DNA of 49,333 nucleotides, from positions 1,726,369 through 1,775,701 of the forward strand of contig FN649744.1 of assembly GCA_000310025.1 (NCBI GenBank). The letters run 5' to 3'. Both the position numbers and the translations under genes were made by a program. A model generated the notes under the pieces. That model made no database searches. It saw only the letters and a list, made by a program, of their open reading frames with translations, and was not told where the DNA came from. Below, one piece after another: positions 1 through 11,349 of the stretch. This DNA is from Ectocarpus siliculosus. Taxonomy: Eukaryota; Sar; Phaeophyceae; Ectocarpales; Ectocarpaceae. Each line of letters begins with the position of its first letter. The stretch's first letter is position 1.

Positions 1-1372
1 GGGGGGGGGGGGGGTAGAGGCCTCGCGGAGTGGAGTATTCGTGTTTTTACGGTGCGAAGGACGGGCGGAACGCCCCCGAGATATACAAGGAGCTGGGGCG
101 CCCCAAGCAATCTACGGTGGATATACTCGTGTCCATCTATAGCAGTAACACGCGTGTTCATCTACAGTAGTTATGTTCGTGTTCGCGTTAGGGTCCCCCT
201 CGCCTGTTGCTGATAGTTCTATCTTCCTCCCCGTGTCCCCCCTTGTCATCTGAATATGTTGTCCTACACACGTACGGGGGCCGGGTTTGGAATTGTGGGG
301 TAAATCGCCGCGTGCTTGTGTGCGTGGGAGGGGGGGGGGGAGACTTCTCCGTCCTTGTGCCCTATAACCAGCGCTCTGAGCTTGCTATCAAGCGACCGGC
401 CTTCCTCCCATGGACAGTGTGGAGCGCGGGGCGTTGCTTGGACAGCAGTGTCCCTTTTTCGTCTTTGCTCTCAAGGTGGATAAAATCAGGACGGACGCAA
501 ATAATACGTACTCCTACCTCCCCGGAACTTGTGCCGGAGGGTGATGCTTTCGGAGGGTATTGCCAATCCGTGGGGGGTCTCGTGTCGACGGAGAAAACAC
601 ACACACACACACAACACCCGTTCTCACTGGGTATGGACCGTGGGTCCCCCCCCCCCCCCCGCCCCCTCCCTTCCATTTCTAGTCCAATTTCTGTAACGTT
701 TGTTTTGCCTTATCTCGCTCTTACGGCTCATGTCTGGAATTAATGAATAGCTGTTGAAAAATCCACGCGCTTTTTCGGGAGCTGTTAGATGCTTGTTGTC
801 GGTCGCATTGCTCCTCTACCTTGAAAGGACCGTGACTTGGGGGGGGGCGTATGCATACAGCCTGCAACACCGGCGACGGAATTTTTATTGAACCTTGAAC
901 AGCACATCCCTTTCGACTGTGGTTATATCTCCAACGGGTAGTCTTTCTGTGAGAGTACGTATACTTATAAAAAAAACGATGGAGCAAGAGGTCCAGGGAT
1001 CAACTAGTGCTGAGATGCAGGAGGGATGGGAAGCGCCAGGGGCGATAATGGCCACAACTCGGCGTGTATGATAGACTCTACATAACCACTAACTGAAAAA
1101 AATTCGATGAGAGACGGTCGACGCCGGCTGCTCTACAAAGAGGAAGGCATGTTCGCTCCAACGGAATAGAGAATAGTATAGCAATCACGAAACAAGTGGC
1201 ACCGAGAAGGTCGCCGTGGCAAGCGAGGCCGGTGGCACTTAAACCGGCCGTGCGGGGAGAGCAGCAGCTGCCATTGCAACACGAGCCAGCTGCAGCTGTA
1301 AAGTTTGACTACAGAGTACCCATGCTTTCGAATAGTCCTCACAGGTATGTACATGAGTGCCGTTTTTTGTTC
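1..1372. other. Non-coding stretch, no supported gene
   Basis: I see no gene here. The stretch opens with a run of 14 G and contains G or C runs near 330-341, 647-661 and 841-847, and an (AC)n tract at about 597-612. Open frames on both strands overlap each other, have no splice logic and match nothing I recognise. The region may hold the 3' end of the unidentified minus-strand gene to its right. Confidence 0.5.
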
Positions 1373-1465
1373 GTTTAGGTTCGCTGGGCTCTTCGGGTCA
1401 AAATACGTCAGCTGTGTGAGCTGTTCGAGCGTGGGAAACGTCACTGATGGCAGCTGGCAGTTCAT
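1373..1465 (-). repeat. Interspersed repeat fragment, related to 44045-44130
   Basis: Read on the minus strand, this segment resembles the plus strand at about 44045-44130. Shared blocks are 'AACAGCTCA.ACAGCTGACG', 'AGAGCCCAGCGAACCT' and 'AACGAAC' followed by an A run, in the same order and spacing. Two copies 42 kb apart in opposite orientation, one inside a Ca-ATPase intron, indicate a dispersed repeat, probably non-autonomous. No coding capacity is visible and the element boundaries are not defined. Confidence 0.6.
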
Positions 1466-1582
1466 TCAATCTTGCATCACGCTGTGATGAGCCCACTATT
1501 GATACGGTCTCGGAAATTTCTCCACGAGATTGATCCAAGAGGCACAATTTTCGGCACCCCCGCTGGTTTGGCTGCAGAGTAA

Positions 1583-1634
1583 AACGAGCTTTGAAAAACG
1601 GTCCAGGGGGTGTGCTATCTTACGCAACCTACGG
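1583..1634 (+). mobile_element. Solo terminal arm of the 11.35-kb MITE family
   Basis: This 52-bp segment is nearly identical to the right arm of the MITE at 11350-11566 (shared core GGTCCAGGGGGTGTG) and ends in the same 'CTACGG' followed by TA. No partner arm was found upstream, so it is a truncated or solo copy. It lies a few bases from the splice donor of the minus-strand exon 1647-1821, inside the intron. Confidence 0.75.
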
Positions 1635-1646
1635 TATATAGCTAAC

Positions 1647-3326
1647 CTGGTCGTCGTCAAGGTCAGCCCAGCTGGCGAGCAGCTTCATCCGCTTGTAGAT
1701 CCCGTCCTTGACGACCCCGATGCGCGTCAGGAGTGCGGGGTCCTCCTGCTCGCCCCCCGCCGCAGCTACCTTGGCTTGCTTGGCCTTCTCTTCCTCCAGC
1801 TTGGCCAGCTCCACCAGAGCTCTGCGTGGTTGTGGTGTGCGAGGGTGGCGAACACGGCTGCAAATGTTGCGGCAGTGTGGCGAAAATATATATACATATA
1901 CTTATACTTGCACGAGACTGCTGTTTTCTGTCAAAAAGGGGAGCAATGCGGCGCGGCGGAGGATAGTGTGCCCTCCTGCTGAGAGACTCCCTCTCAGCAG
2001 CCAGTGCGAGAGTGCATGTCGCAAACAAGGCATGCCATCAAGCGGCATATCCCGGATACCAACACACTGCCTGTAGGCGGGCGTCGTGTGAGCGCACTCT
2101 ATGACACGAGTGACAAACATAAGATACCACACGCCCTGCATATACATTCAATACCCCAGCGGTATGCACATGGTATCTAAATGATTTGGATTTTCGAGAA
2201 TGTGATCAAGAGGGTGTGGTATCTTGCGTCACCTATGGCAGGTTGCACGTTACAGGTACGTACCATTGCCGTCCACTCGACAACCAACCTCTGCAAGTGA
2301 ATTGTTTGGAAGCTGAGGAAAACGCAACACAAAGATAGATCTGCCTGAAGTGGTGGTATAACAGGTACAGCAGTGGGTCCGGCGTTTGTCTAACGGCTCT
2401 CTCTCTCGCTCGAGGATGTACGATGAATTGCTATAGCATGGCATTCGACGAGGTAATTGCTAATCGGTGCCTCGTTCTAAACAACTGCTGTACGAGATGA
2501 GGCCCAACACGCTGGTACGATGTGCCTTGGAACCTACATGTAGAACAGTACATTCTGTACACGTCACGGCGTTACCGCTGCACTTCCGACCGGACAACGG
2601 CTACTCTCGTTCTCTCGACTCCCACAATCCACACACAATGCAAATAACGGTCCGTAAAGAAAATTCAAACGACACACGCACAAAAGATTCCGCACATTAA
2701 CGCGTGTGGGCAGTAGCACTTCATCACCGAGCCCGTTGGTACATAATGTCGCACCAGCCTCATACCTGGAGTTGGTCTTGATGTACTTCTCAAGCTTCTC
2801 CGCGTTCAGCGCCTCGGCTTGTGCGCGTTCAGGGATAACCGGTGTCACGGGGCCCAAGTGTTGGTCAACCTCTGTCTCAGTCTGGAACTGTCCAACGCAC
2901 CGTTCCCGCGACCGAGCGGCCCATAGGCTCACCTTCTTCTCCGGAAGCACGTCACACATGGTGACTACCGTCTGCGGTCCTCCCTCTCTGTTGGCCAGCC
3001 TGTCGCAGCCAGGTCCCTGTCCCGGCCATGGCTGACACGCTCAACCCCTGTCGCCCTGTGGGTTCGATATTGCGTCGCCCCCACAGGCACGGTTACACCG
3101 AACTAATGATCAGTACACTTACTCTGTTTCCTCTGCTTCACCAACTTCTGAGGACGGCCCACGTGCGCACTCACACCATCCCTCCTACGTCTAGTTATTG
3201 ATTCGGGTCGCCGTACCTTGCGACCCAAAATCCCTCATAATTTTCAGCAGCGGCAGCAGCAGTTCTGGCGGAGAGTTCATGAGCTCGAATGGGGCAGGAT
3301 CTCGGGGAGGCTCATCCGCAGTGCTA
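1647..3326 (-). CDS. Unidentified spliced gene (partial model)
   Basis: I do not recognise this protein. Three consecutive minus-strand exons fit by splice sites and phase. The first runs from about 3010 to 2933 and ends '..CDVLPEKK' at a GTGAGC donor. The second is 2887-2766 (about 40 aa, '..PERAQAEALNAEKLEKY..'). The third is 1821-1647 (58 aa, 'LAKLEEEKAKQAK..' to 'MKLLASWADLDDDQ'), with a GTTAGC donor. Phases match across the last two junctions. The joined segment is hydrophilic, rich in Glu, Lys and Ala, and looks helical or coiled-coil. A further open segment at about 3326-3217 ('PFELMNSPPELLLPLL', donor GTACGG) may be an upstream exon, but its phase does not join cleanly. Start and stop were not found. 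Confidence 0.45.
2191..2235 (+). mobile_element. Divergent MITE arm
   Basis: A weaker match to the same MITE arm: 'TTTTCGAGAATGTGATCAAG' followed by AGGGTGTGGTATCTTGCG and CACCTATGG. The order of blocks is conserved but many positions differ and the terminal TA is lost. It is probably an old solo arm. Confidence 0.45.
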
Positions 3327-3430
3327 CGCGGTGGCATGCTACAGCAAAAGGTCATCGACTCACCGTCTTGGGATGTGCGCATGAAGCGTTGCGAAGTGGC
3401 CAAGGGAGAGCTCAACGAGGTATGTGTGCC

Positions 3431-4709
3431 GCGTCGCCAACTGGATATTACAACAGCAGTCGATGCCTGTACAGCAGTATGCAGCAGCAGACTAATCGGG
3501 ACACAACAGCACAGCAGTAGACAAGGCGGACTAGCGGATGTACAGCCGTGTACTGCAGTATGGTGGTGCTTCTAGTACTCTTTATCATAGTGGTGTGTTC
3601 ACCTACGTAGCTGAACTGCCACAAGTTGCTGCCCGAGACGTGCATGCGCGAATCCGCGTAGCCTCATTTGGTCCGTGTAGTTGTTGGTTGGGTCAACTAA
3701 TACAACTTCTCTTGTCGGCATGATGATCTCCGGTGTGTACCCATTTACCTTTGATCCTTTGATGCGTGGGATTCAGAACATATACATTGACGAGGACTCA
3801 CCTCAACACGCACACACTAGTGTTTAAGCTGTAAGTGGGTGCCTGCCAGAGTAATCCGGTGGTGCCTGCAACAGCATCACAGCGGCCACGCGCCGTCCCC
3901 AAAGAGTCAACTATTTCGCCGCGTTCAAAAAACACGCACACGAGATACGCGGCATCCCCCATACCGACGTCTTTCTCCACCCTCTCTTGCACCATATATA
4001 GCCCGAACAGATGCTTTTTCCTCTTCCATAATCCATGTACACTACCTACATGAGGATGCCGAACACCCCGGCGTGTATCAGCTGGTAGTCCCAAGAAATC
4101 CGTCTCCACACAATCCCAACAGGGAACACTGCCGGCGCACGTGTGATGACGTGTTTCCACCCAGCACGGAACGTCAACATTCCATTCCATCTTCCAACCA
4201 TATTCCTGCCCCTTCCACAACGCACATCCTTTCCGATCAATTCGCCAACCAACCTGTCCTTGTTAGCTTGTATTGTTGTCGAGGATCAGAAGCTTCGGAC
4301 GGCCATAAAACGCTTTGAATTCATCACGAACCGCGTACTCCTATCTAGGGATAGAGATGACGTTCTTTTATTGTTGGAAAATAACATACCCGTTCTTGCA
4401 TACTTGTAGTTTAAAAGGTCTTGCAGTGTCCCCGTTCTTGCGAAGAAGGGCATAGAGAGGGGAGGTTCTGCTGTCGGAAGTATCGGTGCCGTCGGCTCCT
4501 ACGTGTTCATCGAAGACGGCCTCGACAAAATTGGTCGTGCTGCTGACGACAGAATTGATTCGGCTTGTTCCTGTGTGTGTGTGCAGCGTTCGCCTTTTCC
4601 CTCACGTTCGTCTGCCCCTTTATCGCGTGACCTGTCTTGCTGTCGGCATCTCTCACTCTCTGCACCCCCACCATCCTCTCTCATCTCAATCGACCATTGC
4701 GTGTGGGAC
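3431..4709. other. Intergenic stretch, no supported gene
   Basis: No convincing exon is visible. The stretch includes one exact TACAGCAGTA motif at 3470-3479 and ordinary pyrimidine-rich DNA before the GID8-like start. The frame upstream of the proposed GID8 start stays open back to 4503, so some of 4503-4709 could be 5' coding or 5' UTR. Confidence 0.4.
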
Positions 4710-6343
4710 ATGCGTCCTCGTGAACTAATTCACGGACGAACGGACGGGAAGCTGGTAATGAACTACTTGATCGTGGAGGGCTACCGGGATGCCGCGGAGC
4801 ACTTTGTGGAAGAGTCCGGAACCGACGCCAAGGTGGACCTCACTACCATTGAGGAAAGGGTGGCGATAAGGAAGGTGATGTGATATACCAGTATGTCCTT
4901 CAACATGAGACGATCTGGACAACATCAGGCAGATGTGTCAACAGCGTGGGCGCCAAGAGAAAAAGACGTTTTGGTGGCAACGGTGGAGTCAAGTCTAGCA
5001 TTCGTCGGCACAGCGGTGTGTCATAAGACGGCATTGCCCATGCTCTTAAGCTTTTGCCCGCGCGAGGCAAAGCTAGTCTCCAATTGTTAAGCAGCTTTCA
5101 AGATAGACCGGCAGGTCGTTTTGTCTTTGGTGTGTTCCAGGTATACCTGTCTGTCTCCTATGTTGCTTGTATTCAATATGTCGGCTGTAAGCCTCGCCCA
5201 CGACGCCGGCCGCTTCCTCTTGTGTACCGTACCGTAATTCTTAAGGCGATGATGCAGGGGAACGTCGTGCAAGCCATGAAGCTAGCGAACGACCTGGACC
5301 CTACCATGCTGGACAGAGACAGGTGCGTGTCCGTGGATGCCTTTTCCCAGTCTTGGGGGAGATTTTCTGTATTCACATGCGAAATGAAGCGCAGGAATAT
5401 CGATGTGTTGCGTAGTGCGTGACGCCCGCACACAACTGGGGTTATCGGGCGCGGGCGTTTCGATCTTTTGCCTTGGTACATGACGCGTGCACCCTCGCGC
5501 GCATTTCTTTCACAGAGAGCTTCGGTTCGGACTGTTGAAACAGCGTCTTCTCGAGCTGGTGCGGCGAGGAGACGCCAACGAGGCCCTTACCTTCGCGGCA
5601 CAACACCTCGCGCCCGAGGGCGCGCGAGACCCGGCGATTCTGCGGCAGATTGAGGAGGCGGTCACGCTGCTAGCGTTCGAGGTGTGTAGAAAGATGGTGG
5701 TAATGGCGGTGGTGGTAGTAGTGTTAAAGCCTGCGACCTGGCAAGTGTTCGAAAAAGAAAACGTTTCACTCCTGCTCAGCAGACGTAACGAACGCAAACA
5801 AACGTTGTATTGCTATTTATAATGCTGCAGGGGGTAGGACTCTTCCAAAACGGTGCGAAGTCTCTGCGTTGCATGGTGAACGACTCTCCCCCCTTCCCCC
5901 GGCTCTGCTTCCCTGTGCTGTCCTTTGTGTTGCCCACCTCAGGATGCGGCTTCGTCTCCGCTATCCGGACTCTTGGACATGGAGCAGCGGCATGCAGCGG
6001 CCGGGCGGCTCAACGCCGCTGTGCTGCAGAGTCAGCAGCAAGAGAAGGGGCCGTGGTTGCCTGATCTGCTCCGACAGCTCGTCTACACACAGGTATTGTG
6101 TACTGCCAGAATCGATGAACGGACAAAAATGTAAGGTCGCGCGCACCTCACGTTCTACATGTGCTCATGTACATCAAGCCGTCCACTAACGATGCTTTGC
6201 CTCCCCTCGTGTTGCAATATCGCGCGCAGAACGCGCTGTCGGAGAGGGTGGAGTTCCCGCGAATAGAAGGCATAGGCGGGACCAAGGAGGGGGTCGGGGG
6301 GACGCGCAGTACTGGGGGTGGTTCGGCAGAGGGTCCTCGGTGA
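4710..6343 (+). CDS. GID8/TWA1-like subunit of the GID/CTLH ubiquitin ligase
   Basis: Five exons join in phase: 4710-4874, 5246-5322, 5516-5681, 5943-6092 and 6230-6343, giving about 223 aa, close to the usual 228 aa of GID8. The LisH motif is near residues 12-45 ('LVMNYLIVEGYRDAAEHF'). The CTLH domain follows ('TTIEERVAIRK', 'LANDLDPTMLDRD'). The CRA part has 'LLKQRLLELVRRGDANEAL' and 'LLDMEQRHAAAGRLNAA'. All introns are GT-AG. In the family this protein is a scaffold of the GID/CTLH E3 complex, linking the RING subunits to the substrate receptor; it is cytosolic or nuclear. The start is uncertain: the frame is open upstream to 4503 and relatives carry about 10-20 more N-terminal residues, so a short upstream exon is possible. 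Confidence 0.9.
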
Positions 6344-8554
6344 CGGGGTACATGCACGTGTCACGTCTTTGTGGGTAGAGCACAGGTCTTGCATCCGTTT
6401 TCTGTTCGGATGCCTCTGCTGTGCTGTTTGTTCATTGTTGCGGTGCAGGATAATCGGGAGAAGTGCTGTAGATTTGTAATACTGAAGGGTGTCGGTGTCT
6501 ACACGGCATGTGCCCATTTTTGGGTTGTTTCCATTCCATTTCCTCAGGGTCGGCAAGGCTACATGCAGTCTAGGCTTCTGCATGGTGTGACCGACTAAAG
6601 GCATGGCGACGGCGAGGTTCTCATTTGTAGCGAGAGTTCATAATTTGTCGTATCTGCTGGGGTTACAACGGTGCGAGGATACCATGTCCTGAGCCCTAAG
6701 ACCCCGATTTATGGGAACGAAATCTTGTCGATAAATCTTGATCTTGGCCAATGTCAGTTTCACGATTTATGGGAGCAAAATCTTCCGATATATCTTGGCC
6801 AAGATTTCTCGAGGCCCGAAATCTGCCCTTTCGAACAAATCTTGACCCCAAGATCTGTCGAAACGAGCCTTCCGACAAATCTTGAGGCGGCGTAACAAAT
6901 CTTGCCTGGGTGCGGCGCGATCACCGAAGGTCAGTCAACCTAATCGTCCATAACGCCATGAAATCTGCACGTGGCACACTCGCAAGGGTCTCTAACGCAC
7001 CCTGGCGTCACCGTGTCGGCGCCACCGGCGCCGACAGCGAACGAAAACGACCAAGGCGCGCGACAAAAATGCGTATTTGCCCTGGCCTATTCCACGTGCG
7101 TTATCACCAGTGTCGCGGGACCGTTCAAAGAGTACTTTATGTTGAAGTAGAAAAAGAGAGGAGGAACGTTTTGCCAACACAGCTCTGTCGTGTGCGACGC
7201 TTCTATCTCTTCATCGAATCACCCCACACCCAATCCGTTAGCACCCGAGCCAGATCCGTGAGTGCAGATGACAGCGCCGGAGGTTTGACCTCCGTACGCC
7301 TGCTACGTAGTGAGATACGTGCATGGGTGTCATCGGCCTCGGGTTGATGCACTTTCTTGTGAGTTGGACAGCAATGGAACAATTTCTCCGCTTGACATGA
7401 GCTCGTGGGCAACGGCTTCTATTTTGCACCCCAGGTAGGCGCCCATCGCTAGTATCCACCCATAGTGTTGAGACAATACAGCTGGGGGAGGGACGCTCCT
7501 TCTACAACTGCGTCATGGTCACTTTTCGCCACACCTTGGCATTTTCTGTGGACCAAGTGGCCGTTGTGCCTTTATCAACTTCACGCAGAAGAGAGGAGCA
7601 ACACGCCGCTTTTTCAACATTCAACATATTTTCCCCATAATCGCGATACTGCGAATCTTGGCGGAGATATATTGTCAGCAACTCTTGAGTCAAAACGCCA
7701 ACATGTATTTGCAAGATTCTGTTTCTATGAAGAAGGATCTAAGAATGACGTTTTCTTCAATCTCGTTATTTGAGGACTTGAGTGAAAACTGTTTGAAGGA
7801 GAACAAACGAAAAGGGCGAGAGGAGAGGCAGACGCGCGACGACCTGTATACAATATGCTGGTCACACAACCAGCGAAAGTAGGCAACGTGCATATTGGTC
7901 AACAGGTGCATAGAGCGGAGCACAAATTGTCCGCGACTTGAGGATGGTGGTGGACGTAGGACTGCTGCTTCCGAGAGCTGATCCCTCATCGCCTACTGCA
8001 GCCTTGTCGTGCTCATTACGGTATCCCTTATAATCCACGCGTTCGTGTGCAAAACAGTAGTCTTGCATCAGGTCTGCGACTAGTGGTGCAGACACTACAT
8101 GCCACGTTCTCCTCTACAATATGACGAGGCAGCGGCTGCCCGGTGCACGGCTCACGGTGTCTGCAGCTGAACTCTTGTTCACGGGTGGCTCTTCTTCAGG
8201 GTTGGACAAATGCTATTCCTCCGCAAGAAGATGTACGTCCGTACTCTTCAATCCAATTTGGCTGTAGCAAACCATCTTTCCTCTGAAATCAATGTTGTAC
8301 TGTCTCCTCAATCCCATAGAAGCCGTAGCCGCCGCTGACTGTGTTCGCGCATGACTGCTTTGTCAACTTCCGCCACCCGAAAAAGTGAGGTGCCTCATGA
8401 GAATGCATGCATTGGCCAAGAACACAACAACTTTACCCAAGCAAGCAAAATCTTGCTGGTGTGACACAAAAACACATTACCACGTGCTAACAGTTAAACA
8501 ACGAAAGTATGCATACCACCAAGATGCATCACAGAACGACCGACCGTGTTCGAG
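6344..8554. other. Intergenic stretch, no supported gene
   Basis: Several overlapping open frames of 60-145 codons occur on both strands, but none has recognisable domains or convincing splice structure. The only clear structure is the AAATCTTG motif cluster at 6705-6906, listed separately. Confidence 0.45.
6705..6906 (+). repeat. Degenerate short-motif cluster (AAATCTTG / CAAGATTT)
   Basis: The octamer AAATCTTG or a close variant recurs about ten times in 200 bp, often preceded by TCGA- or CGACA-type bases. It also appears inverted ('CCAAGATTTCTCGAGG'). A 58-bp direct repeat is visible: 'CGATTTATGGGA.C.AAATC' occurs at about 6705 and 6763, each followed by a second 'CGATA.ATCTTG' block. The cluster ends abruptly at 'ACAAATCTTGCC'. 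It is non-coding as far as I can see. Confidence 0.7.
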
Positions 8555-9989
8555 CTACAAGAACCTAACGATCTTGCGAAACACGTCCTCCTCCGCCAGC
8601 GCCACCAGCCAACCCGACGCAAACTCAAACCCGCCGCCGTCACCTGTGCCATCAGCCCTCACTATCCCGGCACGCGCGCTAGTATCCGCGCCCGCTCCTC
8701 TCATGCTGCCGTGTGCGTCGCCCACTTCCACGTCGACCTTCGACTGCTGCCCCTTCCTAGCACGCGACTAGGGCGCTCCAGCAGCTGCTGCCCCGAAGCC
8801 TCAGCTGCCGTCTTCGGGATCTTCACCACGAGCCTCACCCTGTCTGGGTGAGCGCGGCACAAGACCAGGAAGCCCCGGCGACGCCAGGCCCTGTCCTGCG
8901 GGGCGCGTGTTAGCAGCGTTCGAGTCGCCCGTGACGATCTTCGTTCGCACCTTCGGCGATGGCTGGTATGTGCGAGCTTGGAGTGTTTCCCGCGAAGTTT
9001 ACGGCTGTTTCTTTCGCACCCCATCTCCACAGCAGGTCCGCTGCATCAGCCTCGCCATTTCGGCACGCGGCATGCAAAGGGGTTGACTCATTTTTTGGCG
9101 TCGATATCGGCTCCCAGCTGCAAGATAGCGCGCATGGCAGCGCACGAGCCATGCGTGGCTGCAGAAAACAGCGGGGTTTCGTCGTGCAGGTCAGCGCTTT
9201 CGACATTGGCCCCGGCCTCGATAACCACTGGGATCGCGGCCGCATTGTCGGTATAAGCAGCGAATTGCAGCACCGTCGTGTAGCTCACGTGATCTGAAAC
9301 AGGGTTGGCATTGGCACCAACCGCCAACAGGACCCTCACCGTGGAAAAGTGATTATGACCCACCGCGCTTTCCAGTGAAGGTTCGTCGGCCCCTTCCAAG
9401 TCGACTCCCTTCTGGGCCAAGGCCACCACTATCTTGTCTTGGCTGTGGTCGACCGCGAGGTCAATGGGAGACACTCCAGTCGAGTCACGCAGGCCGGCAT
9501 CGGCCCCGCTTAGCAACAGAGAGGTCCTTGGCGATTCCTGCATGACCCGGGCCCCTTTGATAGCGAGGTGCAGCGGGCCATCATTCATGGCGTCGAGAAC
9601 GTTCACATCCGCTCCACAGCCATTATTAGTGCCTTTGCAGCAGTCGCGTTCCCACCGAGTACCGCAAGATGGAGAGGTGTATGGCCGGTGCCGGGGGCTT
9701 TCGCCTCTATGTCTGCCCCCGCCCCTGCCCTTTGCAACAGCGACACGACTAGGGCGTCGCCGCCCTCAGCAGCCGCATGCAGCAGCGTCTTGTCATCATG
9801 ACAACCCCGCCAGCTGGCACCGCCGTTGGCCCCGGCTCTCAACAGCTTACTCACGAGTTCATAATTTGCCGTGGCTGCCGCATGCTCCAGCGGAGCCCTC
9901 AGCCACTCGGACCACTGCTCGGCTGTGACCCTATCGCACACCAGTTTGAATATCGTGTCTCCGAGATCCTGCATGATCCTCGCACGCAT
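8555..9989 (-). pseudogene. Ankyrin-repeat protein pseudogene (brown-algal family)
   Basis: Translated in segments, this reads as one ankyrin protein. The N-terminus is 'MRARIMQDLGDTIFKLVCD' (start 9989). Ankyrin repeats follow, with motifs such as 'TLLHAAAEGGDALVVSLL', 'GHTPLHLAVLGGNATAAKAL', 'TPLFSAATHGSCAAMRAIL' and 'STPLHAACRNGEADAADLL'. The tail has 'DRAWRRRGFLVLCRAHPDRV' and ends '..EEDVFRKIVRFL' with a stop at 8555-8557. The frame changes four times, near 9605 (one base missing), 9093 (one extra A in an A run), about 8920 (one base missing) and about 8765 (one base missing). It is intronless as read. Family members are presumed protein-interaction proteins of unknown role. The frameshifts could be base-call errors, but four in 1.4 kb favours a decayed copy. 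Confidence 0.85.
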
Positions 9990-11347
9990 CTCGTAGCCCG
10001 CCCGGCATGGTGTTTTTCTCCTGATATGTAAGCCTGTATTTACCCAGTAGTGGATGATGAAGTGTCAGATGTTCCAGTTGCTTCCCTTTTGACGTGCACA
10101 CCCAAAGAGAGGGATGAGTCGGAAGAGCGAGAGAGCCGGGCGCGGACACGTCAAGTGTGCGGGCACACAGCACAGCAGTTTGCAGGCATTGGGGGCAACA
10201 CACCACAATATTTTGGAAATAGCAGGGGCCTGAGTAACTTCTCCGATCTGCGGAGTCCCATCCGATGACTTGTGGCTTCAGCTTGTGGACTTGCGGCTTG
10301 CGGCGGGACAAGCACAGCACGCACGACGCACGATTGCAAGGTGCCACACAGTGGACCAAGCCTGAGGAACGCTTTTGCCATGTTCGGAACTGTGCGGGCA
10401 GGAGCGCGCTCAGGTATTCGATGAACCCTTGTGCAGTCAGAACAACTTGCTTCGTGTCGACACCGAGCCATGCCCACTCTAGCAACAATGTGCGGTTGAA
10501 TCCCCCAAATGCCCAGGAATGGCGAAAGTTGCGGCCGTCGTTGGTTCCCACACGCTCAGGTTTTAAGTTGCAATACAGCAGTAATGTCGCCATGCGTGTT
10601 GCCCCATGACTTGTTCTTCCATACAGCAGTAAAGCGTGCGTTTCCCTCTGGAAACATTGCTGTGTTGTACTGATATTGTGCAACACTTGTGACAGCTGCC
10701 CAGGCGCGCGGAAGCGAACGCCTTGTTGTTCGTACCGTTGGCGGTACATGTATGTACGCTCTCAGGCTTCCTGCAGTAACTCTCTGCGACACCAAGCTAT
10801 GCCGAAGGATGTTGAGATGCTGCGCTCTCATGTTGTCCTCTGGCGAAGGTGTCCCTATCACATAAAGAAAATGGCGAGCCCCAACGTTGCCTGCACAACG
10901 ATAGCATTGTTTGGCAGGGTTGCGAAATGTCGTCATCCGTCAGCAGGTCGTTCATGGGAGCGATCCTGTAGGTCTCCGCAGTCAGATATCCTCTACAGCA
11001 TCAGATAGCTACCGCGCAAGGCAGTGGTCACCGAACATTGTCATTGTTGGTTAGATGGAAATTTCCAGCTATGCGCCATTCGGTACTGCTGTAGTGCCTG
11101 ATTGTCCAGAAAGAGAAGCACTGAAAATTGCAAAATGCAGTGACTCACACACCTTTGGGCCGCTGCAGCAGTACATACCCATTTCGATGCGTCAAGTTGA
11201 TTCTTGAGGTATGTACGTCCATACGTACGCACCGATACGCACGCACATGGCGCAGTATTGCTGAGAGTGGACGTTGCGAGATTATGGGACCCTTCGGCCG
11301 GGGCCTCTCGTGCCTTTTCTAGCTGCGTGCGCGGGCTCCTGGACGGG
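9990..11347. other. Intergenic stretch with two TACAGCAGTA motifs and one inverse
   Basis: No gene is supported. A 272-codon minus-strand frame (9931-10749) exists but runs into the start of the ankyrin pseudogene, is rich in Cys, Arg and Trp, and shows no domain. Exact TACAGCAGTA motifs lie at 10574-10583 and 10622-10631, and the inverse form TACTGCTGTA at 11084-11093. Confidence 0.45.
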
Positions 11348-11349
11348 TA

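Noticed and set aside
9931-10749. 272-codon minus-strand open frame
   Set aside because: It overlaps the 5' end of the ankyrin pseudogene, has no recognisable domain, unusual Cys/Trp/Arg composition and contains a TACAGCAGTA repeat motif.
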